This document shows positions 56,931-64,000 of a stretch of 64,000 nucleotides of DNA, one piece after another. Made by a program: the position numbers and the translations under genes. How positions within the stretch are numbered: the first letter of the stretch is position 1; every line of letters starts with the position of its first letter. The notes beneath the pieces are model-generated. The model was not told the origin of the DNA. It made no database searches and saw only the letters and a program-made list of their open reading frames with translations. Source of the stretch: Halicephalobus mephisto (taxonomy: Eukaryota > Nematoda > Chromadorea > Rhabditida > Panagrolaimidae); contig SWDT01000109.1 in NCBI GenBank assembly GCA_009193035.1, positions 1-64,000 on the forward strand. The letters run 5' to 3'.

Positions 56931-59900
56931 CTAAGAATAAATCGTGACTACTTCGGCACCTGTGCCACGGACGAGCAACACACGATTCAAACGCTCCGTC
57001 AGTGCTTCGATGAACTCCATGTAATACGTATCTGAACCGACTTCTGGAGGTCCTGGCAAGTTAACGATAATCAATTGAGCTTCATCAGAACGTTCTTTCA
57101 TCAATTCGTTCAATTTCACGGCTGTGTGCATTTTTCGGACGTTGTAATGACGAGGTTTCAAGTTTATCGAGACTTTATCCGGTTTTACTTCTTCCGGTTC
57201 ATCTTGAGCAGATGACTGACGAGAGAACTACAAAAACAAAATTAAAATAAATATATCACAATATTACAAAAATGGAAATTTTTGCGAATTTCGTAATTTA
57301 AATAAAAAACGCCTATTCCACAGCGAATTGCCATTTTCACTCGTTCTGTGCAGAAATTAAGAAACACTATTGTGAAAATTAAAAGTGAAAATTATTACGA
57401 AATTATTTTTATATAAATTTTTAGATTTTAGGTAAAAGAAATAAGAATAGAGCGAGTCGGTTTTCCAATTACCAGTTTTACCTTTTATATTTTTGTACGG
57501 AAATTCGAAAATCTATGAAAATGAAAATAAAAATAATTAGGAAACTGTTTTGACACGAATTTAGGTAAAAAGAATAACGAGTAAAGAGCAAGTTGGTTTT
57601 TCAAGTGAATTGCCAGTTTTACCATTTTTTTACTTTTCTACTTTTGCGCGGGAATTCGAAAATCTCCAAAAATCTAAAATCAATTTTTAATTCTAAACAG
57701 TATTAAAACTAACCTCGACGGAATTCTCACTAAATCGAACTTTGTTGACAGAATTGTCTTTGTCGTGTTTTTGTTCAACATGACGCTGAAATTAAAAAAA
57801 TTATTCTAAATTTTATTTCATAAATAAAGTGAAAATAAAGTGACAGCAGCTGTGTCGAAATCCGACGATAGTGATAGTCAAAGAAGCATTCGAAAGCAAA
57901 AACGAATCTCACCACCTCATCTTCGTTGATTTTTGAGAATTTTCTTTCTCGAACAGCTTCATCCATTTGAGCTTGAATGTCAACAGTATTGTCTTTCATC
58001 TGCATTTCCCTCAGGAGTTTGTGACGTTCCTCCATTTTCAAAGTTCTTTCATATGTGTAATCAGAAATGTCACTTTCAGGCTGAAATTTGATAAATGACA
58101 CATGAGAAGTAAACAATATAAAATGATACATCAAAATTAAATTATGTTTTTAGAATAAGTGATACACAGAAAACAAACGACACCAAAAAAGTAACATATC
58201 GAAAAAAACTGATATATGAGAAACATAATATATCGAAAACGAATTATGTGTAAAAATTGATATATCAAAAACGGATTAAATGTAGAAAATATATAATGAA
58301 AATTGATATATCAAAAGTGGATTAGATGTAAAAAATATAGATAATGAAAATTGATATATCAAAAATGAATTACATGTAAAAGTTGATATATCGAAAATGA
58401 ATTATATGTAAAAAGTACGTGATATAATAAAGATTGATATATCGAAAATGAATTACATGTAAAAAGTACGTGATATAATAAAGATTGATATATCGAAAAT
58501 GAATTACATATAAAAAATAAATGATATAATGAAGATTGATATATCGAAAATGAATTACATGTAAAAAGTACGTGATATAATAAAGATTGATATATCGAAA
58601 ATGAATTATATGTAAAAAGTACGTGATATGATGAAGATTGATATATCAAAAATGGTTTTTTTAAATATATGTTGGAAATAACTGACACATGAAGACTGTA
58701 AATAAAAATAATAAAACCAACCATTTCAATGACGAAAACTTGAGCTTCAATTCTGAGATGATACAAGAATTTTTCCAGATCCAACTTCATTTGAGTGGTG
58801 TTGTCTTCCAATTGAGCAATTGTAAAAAGTCTCAAAGTAGTGTTTCTCCAAGTTCTGTGTTTTTTCAACAAGAACGGCAAAAGCATCAGAAGGCCTCCAT
58901 CGTGGACAATCCACCACACATCCAAAGTTCCGGAAACTTTTTCGTTACAATAGGGATATTTTTGAATGTTTTTTGGAACAAGGATGGCGCATTTCGCCGC
59001 GACGACTTGACGAACGACATCAACGAATTTTCTGGATTCTTCGTAACTTTTGTTTGATGACCATTGATCTGGCCATGGAACGATAACACTGTTGTGTCGA
59101 AGTCCTCCAAGTCCAGAAGTCTGGATCAAACAAGAAACTCCATGGGCTTGGTCTTCTGAAACCACGACGTCACAGAAACCTTTAATTTTGTTCTTTTTTA
59201 ATTGGCTTTGGAGGATTTCTTTTCTCTGTCTGGCATCGTTGGCCATTTCGGAAAAGTTGCCTTCGATACATTCCGTCACGAGGGTCAGGCCCTTGCCGGC
59301 TTTCAGCTGCGACACAAAAGCCAAAAGTCCTTGTTGAATGTTTTTCAGATCTGTTTCTGAAGTTCCACTGAATAATTGAGGATTTGGATACAAAACCAAA
59401 AGTTGTGGACGCCAATTTCGGGTATGAGTATGTCCTGAATCGTCCACATTTAACAAGGCAAATCTGGCCGCGGACAGTCCTAGACCCTTGAGGCCGTCTC
59501 CCCACTCCTTCTCGGCTCCTGCGTACTCTATGTATTTGTACACTCCAGCACCGATGAAAATGGCAATCAGGGCAAAGTACCAAGCACTGATGAACATTAG
59601 GGCAATGCAGAGGAAAGCACCGATCGTTGAAAGACCCCAGTGGAAGTAGCGGAATCCTGGACGCCAACTTGGGGCTTTGAGGATACTCTGTAAGGCACAG
59701 GATGTGTTGACTCCGAGATAGCACATGAGAAAGAATTGGGTTATCAGGGCAGTAATACTTTCAATCACAGCAATCATAATACCCAGCCAGCAGATGAAGC
59801 AAGTCAGAAGAATCGCGAGGATGGGTTCTCCTCGTTTGTCGGTTTTCTGAAAGACCCGGAGGAATGGAACCACGTCGTCGGCTGAGATCGCCTGAAGTAG

Positions 59901-62528
59901 TCTCGGGGCTCCTGTCAAGGACTGAAGTCCGGCTCCGACAGTCGAAAGGAAGCAACCAATCAGGATGACCAGCGGCATCGGGACCGCCAGTTCTGCTATC
60001 ACTAACCTTCCCATTGCAGATTGTCCGAATTTGTCCCTGAGATACATTTCAGCAACAGAAGATCCGAAAAGAACAGTTCCGAAGAGATCTGGAATAATTT
60101 CTCGTTGATTTTTATATATGAAATTAAAACTTACACACGATCGTCGTTGACATCTGAGCCCCCAGGGTTCCCAGAGGAATGGACTTCGAAGCATCTTTCA
60201 AGTTTCCCGACCGATTTGATCCAGCCATGATACCGGTCACAGAAGGGAAAAACACGCCGACCAAGACCATGAAAGACGAGGAGATCTCAGTGAAGACGTA
60301 ATAACTGTTGCCTTCTGGCTTCGGTTCCCTGTTGATGTTTCCCTTCGACAACACGTCACCGCTGATTCTGTATTTACTCCAAAGGTTGTCCCAGAAGACA
60401 CCGCTTGAAAGTCCGGCAATGGCATTCTGAAATTAAATTCACAATAATAAATTCTAATTTAAAAAATTGGATGTTGTTTGAAAATTGTCTCGAGACGAAT
60501 TTCTAGAATATTTTAAAAATTTCGTCAGCCTACGTGGTAATTTTTATTTTCCGTGATGATTATTTCTTGATTTCACATTATTTCGTAATTATTCATATAT
60601 TATAATTTTTCTACGAAATTCTTCCGAAATGAATTTCTAGAAATTCCGTCAGCCTACGTGGTAATTTTTATTTTCCGTGATGATTATTTCTTGATTTCAC
60701 ATTATTTCGTAATTATTCATATGTAATTTTTCTACGAAATTCTTCCGAAATGAATTTCTAGAAACTTTTAAGCTCTTGGTTTTAGATAATTCGGAAAATT
60801 TCTACAAGGTTCTAAAGGGTTTCAGAATTTTCAACTATTCAGGAATGCTTCGGAAGTTTTTAAGAAATTTGAAAAGCTTATACAAATTTCTACAAGAGTT
60901 TTGAAATTCTTAAAGTTGATTTTGAGTCTTGGAAGGTTTTAGTAAATGAACAATAGTGGAAGTAAAAAACCAAAAATAACTTACTCTCGCTTTGATGTTG
61001 AACTTTTTCGATTTCGTATGCCTCATGAAGTAGGGATCACAGACGACTGTTCCGTTTTCATCTTCAGGACAGAAGGCTTTTTGGAGGGCTTCGGCAGTGC
61101 AGTTCGGTGTGTAACCGTATAACTCAGTAATTCCTACCAGATTCACCGGGCGGTCACCAACCATGCAGAATCTGAAAAATCAAAAATAAAGATTGCAAAT
61201 TTCTAATTTTTTAAATTTAAATAAAAAATAATTTCTTTAGTAAGTTGCTACATTTTTCATTTTTTTCTAATTTTTTTGCGGAAGAATTTAAAATTTTGAA
61301 AAAATTTCTGTGTAAAAATTAAAAATTTTTCACGAAATAGTATTAAAAATATTCTTAATTGCAGGATTTTTGTGAAAAAATCAAGTTGATTCCCGTAACG
61401 AATTGCCTGAATTACTGTTTTTTTACTTTATTTTTGCGCGGGAATTTTAAAACTTCAAAAATCGCATTATTGTAGAATTTAAAAACGAAAGTATTCACGA
61501 AATCATTTTTATATAAATTTTAGCACTTGTGACGGAATGATTCCCGTAACGAATTGCCTGAATTACTGTTTTTTTACTTTGTTTTTGCGCGGGAATTTTA
61601 AAATTTAAAAAACTGTAACTTTTTCGAATTACAATGTATTTATGAAATTTATATTTTAAAAATATCCTTACTTAAGACTATCTGATCCACCGGTTTTGGC
61701 AAATATCCCAACGAAAGTGAGGGCGATACAAGTAACAACAACAGCAACAACGGGAAGAGCGAACTTGTTGACAACATGGACTCCTGCCAAGACTATCAAA
61801 CCGATTATCAGAAGCAATATTGTACCAAAAAGTCGGAAATTGTCATATATCGATTCAAACGTCTGGGCTTTAGGGTAGATATAAATCAAGAAGATTTCCA
61901 CTGCACCGGTTATGTACATTGCTGCTGCTAGGGTTGTTCCGAGATAAAAGAGGATTCCTACAGCTCCACCGAGTTCTGGACCGAGATTCCGTGATATCAT
62001 GTAGTACGGTCCCCCGCCAGGGACCACCCCGTTTGTCGCAATCGCAGAAAGGGAAATTGAGGTCAAAAAAGTCTAAAAAATCACTTTTAATATTTAAATT
62101 TAAAAAGTTACTTTTAATTATTAACTCTAAAAAATCTTTTTTTGATAATTTAATTTAAATCAAAATTAATTTCTCGAAATTTTCTTTTTTCAGATATTTG
62201 AAATTTAAATAAAAATTGATTTTTCGAGAATTTCTCTTTTTAGATATTTGAAATTTAAATAAAAATTGATTTTTCGAGAATTTCTCTTTTTAGATATTTA
62301 AAATTTAAATCAAAATTGATTTTTCGAGAATTTCTCTTTTTAGATGTTTAAAATTTAAATAAAAATTGATTTTTTACTTACCACAGAACAACAGAGCAAG
62401 ACGATACAGAAGGCTTGGACGATGCCTGCGGTGCCGACAATCCAGGCGAGACGAATGAAGAACAGTACCCCAAAGATGTTTTGTAGACACGGTAGGTAGA
62501 CACCCATGATTGTTCCCATTTTGACTGG
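56931..62528 (-). CDS. kcc: K-Cl cotransporter (SLC12 family, KCC type); N-terminus not found
   Basis: Eight exons (62528-62382, 62072-61672, 61171-60985, 60426-60135, 60088-58722, 58080-57913, 57785-57714, 57227-56931) give 976 residues in one phase. TM1 begins [20 protein letters not shown], the SLC12 signature. [17 protein letters not shown], the four-cysteine extracellular loop between TM5 and TM6 (FCMVGDR, NCTAEAL, FCPEDE, VCDPYF) and [20 protein letters not shown] are KCC features. The C-terminal domain ends [15 protein letters not shown]...[17 protein letters not shown] like all KCCs. KCC proteins export K+ with Cl- and set the inhibitory chloride gradient. The usual cytosolic N-terminus of 80-120 residues is not in the next 440 bases upstream, and a plus-strand gene starts at 62970; more exons may lie beyond the window. 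Confidence 0.92.
58150..58680. repeat. ~55-bp tandem repeat in KCC intron
   Basis: Eight to ten copies of GATTGATATATCGAAAATGA plus ATTACATGTAAAAAGTACGT plus GATATAATAAA. It stays open in the frame of the preceding exon and would add [19 protein letters not shown] repeats if unspliced. A GTTGGT donor at 58721 and the CAG acceptor at 58081 remove it. Confidence 0.9.
60490..60765. repeat. ~125-bp direct duplication in KCC intron
   Basis: TCCGTCAGCCTACGTGGTAA with TTTTTATTTTCCGTGATGAT occurs at about 60520 and again at about 60646 with near-perfect identity. Confidence 0.9.
61330..61640. repeat. ~155-bp direct duplication in KCC intron
   Basis: TGATTCCCGTAACGAATTGC, CTGAATTACTG and TTTTTGCGCGGGAATTTTAA occur at 61387-61452 and 61549-61612. 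Weaker relatives at 57.33, 57.59, 35.51 and 11.12 kb mark a dispersed intron/spacer family. Confidence 0.85.
62160..62370. repeat. ~57-bp tandem repeat in KCC intron
   Basis: Four copies of AAAATTGATTTTTCGAGAAT with TTCTCTTTTTAGATATTT. The unit itself contains a CTTTTTAG acceptor-like sequence. Confidence 0.9.
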
Positions 62529-62559
62529 CTAAAATTTATTTTTATAAATTATTATAATT

Positions 62560-62890
62560 TAAAAAATGATACATATTTTTGAATATCCACAAAAAATTTT
62601 ACTTTTAGTTTTTTCCGAATTTTTGAATCTGCATCAAAAAAATTTAAAAATTTAATTTTTGATTTTTGTCATATTTTTTAAAAAAGTTTTATAATTTTTA
62701 ATTTTTTTAAATTTAATTTTTGATTTTTATCATATTTTTTAAAAAAGTTCTATAATTTTTAATTTTTTTAAATTTAATTTTTGATTTTTGTCATATTTTT
62801 TAAAAAAGTTCTATAATTTTTAATTTTTTTAAATTTAATTTTTGATTTTTATCATATTTTTTTAAAAAGTTTTTAAAATTTAATTTTTGA
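62560..62890. repeat. ~62-bp AT tandem repeat upstream of KCC exon
   Basis: Four copies of TTTAATTTTTGATTTTTGTC plus ATATTTTTTAAAAAAGTT plus TATAATTTTTAA. No coding content, so no KCC N-terminal exon is hidden here. Confidence 0.9.
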
Positions 62891-62969
62891 TTTTTGCCGT
62901 ATTTTTTCGAGTGTCCCGAACTTGACCTAAGGCATCACGAGGCCAATTTAGTATCGTATAACATCAAAA

Positions 62970-63082
62970 ATGAGTTTACCCTCAGGGACAGAATTAGGTA
63001 AAAAGTGTTTTCTTATTTTAGTTCCAATTTTGCTTCTGGAGTCAGTTGCTTACGTCAAGGACGACCAATTAAACATCGTCGG
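62970..63082 (+). CDS. First exon of a secreted or membrane protein (5' partial gene)
   Basis: The ATG at 62970 opens MSLPSGTELGKKCFLILVP followed by ILLLESVAYVKDDQLNIVG: two lysines, then a hydrophobic core and a short polar residue before A-Y, as in a signal peptide. The exon ends in phase 2 at GG|GTGAGA (donor at 63083). The sequence upstream (62.91-62.97 kb) is GC-richer than the repeat field and is probably the promoter. The following ~900 bases are repeat-filled intron to the window end, so the rest of the gene lies outside. Family not recognised. A GTAAAA...TTTTAG pair inside the exon would be a 24-base intron, too short to be credible, and reading through keeps the frame. Confidence 0.45.
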
Positions 63083-64000
63083 GTGAGATAAACATTAATA
63101 GATGTTCAATTATGTATGCTGAGAAAAATAAATTTTCGTTACGCATCAAAAATTGGGTAAATTATTTTTTTACGAAGAAAGTCCAGACATATTTTACTTA
63201 ATTAAAATCAATGTAAAAAATAATAAACATTTTAAAAATCGTCTCGAAAAGAATTTCCAATTTTTAGGAACTACAGTAGTTTGAAATCTTGAATTTTTTA
63301 CAATAGTTATTTCGAAATTAATTTTCTGAATACATGGGACTTCTAGATTACGGTAATGCGGGATATGTAATCCTATATTTACCCTCTAAAGTTCATAATT
63401 AGATATCAAAGTTAATCTTCAAAATTCGAAGTCGAAGTTAATTTTCAAAATTCGAAGTTAAAGTTAATCGTCGAAATTCGAAGTCAAAGTTAATCTTCAA
63501 AGTTCGAAGTTAAAGTGAATCGTCAAAATTCGAAGTCAAAGTTCGACTTCAAAATTAACCATCAAAGTTCAATTTCAAAGTTGATCATCAAATGTCGAAA
63601 TTAAAGTTAACTGTCAAAGTTCAAAGTCAAAATTAACCGTCAAATTTCGAAATCTAAGTTGGACTTTTTGTGTTAAAACAACTTCTGAAGATTTTTCTAT
63701 TTCAAAAATCTGTTTTCCTTAAAATGATAAAATTCGATATCAGGATTTCCTATATCAAAAATGATCCGCAAATCTTAACATGAAAAATCTAACTTAGATC
63801 TCGAATTCTGGCTGCTAACTTTGACTTTAAACTTCGACAGTTAACTTTAACTTCGATATCTGATGATCAACTTTGAAATCGAACTTTGATAGTTAACTTT
63901 GAAGTCGAACTTTGATGATTAACTTTGATAGTTAACTTTGAAGTCGAACTTTGACAGTTAACTTTAACTTCGATATCTGATGATCAACTTTGAAATCGAA
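63083..64000. repeat. Intron with two opposed AACTTTGA-type arrays
   Basis: 63.39-63.66 kb reads CAAAGTTAATCTTCAAAATT-type units; 63.80-64.00 kb reads AACTTTGATAGTTAACTTTG-type units, that is, the opposite orientation. Together they could form a long imperfect hairpin around 63.67-63.79 kb. The second array runs to the window end. Confidence 0.8.

Noticed and set aside
62998..63021. A 24-base intron in the signal-peptide exon at 62970
   Set aside because: Far below a workable nematode intron size, and reading through keeps the frame and creates a good signal peptide.
1..64000. tRNA genes, rRNA, SL1/SL2 RNA genes, CRISPR arrays
   Set aside because: No B-box-like GGTTCGAATCC, no SL1 leader sequence and no rRNA segments were seen on either strand; direct repeats here lack constant spacers and the genome is animal.

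Overview
The window looks like nuclear DNA of a nematode, most likely Caenorhabditis-like. The DNA is very AT-rich. Genes are split by many introns, often 40-60 bases, with TTTTTAG or TTTCAG acceptors. Several start codons sit directly behind a splice-acceptor-like TTTTTTAG, as expected for spliced-leader trans-splicing. Introns and spacers are full of short degenerate repeats carrying ACTACAGTAA, TACGGTA and GACACGAATTT motifs. Gene content is nematode-typical: Cys-loop channels, a serpentine receptor, an RTE-type LINE and a cysteine-rich GPI-tailed secreted protein. The species cannot be named from this evidence.

Layout. 0-1.4 kb: a shrunken piggyBac-like DNA transposon with ~160-bp inverted ends. 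2.0-3.7 kb (+): a frameshifted gene joining a ubiquitin-like domain to a kinase-like domain. 3.9-6.5 kb (-): a dead RTE-type LINE. 8.3-9.2 kb (-): a GRXCR-like gene with two 1-bp frameshifts. 10.6-13.3 kb (-): a Cys-loop channel of the anion-channel type. 15.6-17.6 kb (-): a 7TM receptor. 19.7-25.3 kb (-): an F-box/LRR protein of the FBXL2/FBXL20 type. 25.3-35.9 kb: mostly repeats, with an unrecognised acidic protein, a 58-residue ORF, a possible structured RNA and a decayed gene. 35.9-38.0 kb (-): a secreted cysteine-rich protein with a GPI-type tail. 38-47 kb: a repeat desert with one more decayed gene. 47.0-49.6 kb (-): ataxin-2 without an Lsm domain. 50.0-52.5 kb (+): Rab18, PEX19 and Abitram in tandem, a probable operon. 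53.3-56.8 kb (+): a nicotinic-type Cys-loop subunit. 56.9-62.5 kb (-): a K-Cl cotransporter lacking its N-terminus here. 63.0 kb (+): the signal-peptide exon of a gene running off the window.

The intact genes fall into two themes. Membrane excitability: two ligand-gated channels of opposite predicted charge selectivity, a KCC transporter that sets the chloride gradient, and a 7TM receptor. Housekeeping and trafficking: Rab18 (ER and lipid droplets), PEX19 (peroxisome membrane import), Abitram, ataxin-2 (mRNA regulation) and an F-box ubiquitin-ligase receptor. Three encoded proteins end in prenylation motifs (Rab18 CSC, PEX19 CTIC, FBXL CNIL). Exon lengths add up to whole codons for every intact gene, so 1-bp assembly errors are not widespread and the clustered frameshifts elsewhere probably mark real pseudogenes. 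I found no clear candidate for a wholly new biological system. The strongest leads are the Lsm-less ataxin-2, the UBL-kinase-like fusion, the structured-RNA candidate near 32.85 kb, the four-site AACTTTGA arrays and a gapless 415-bp duplicated block.
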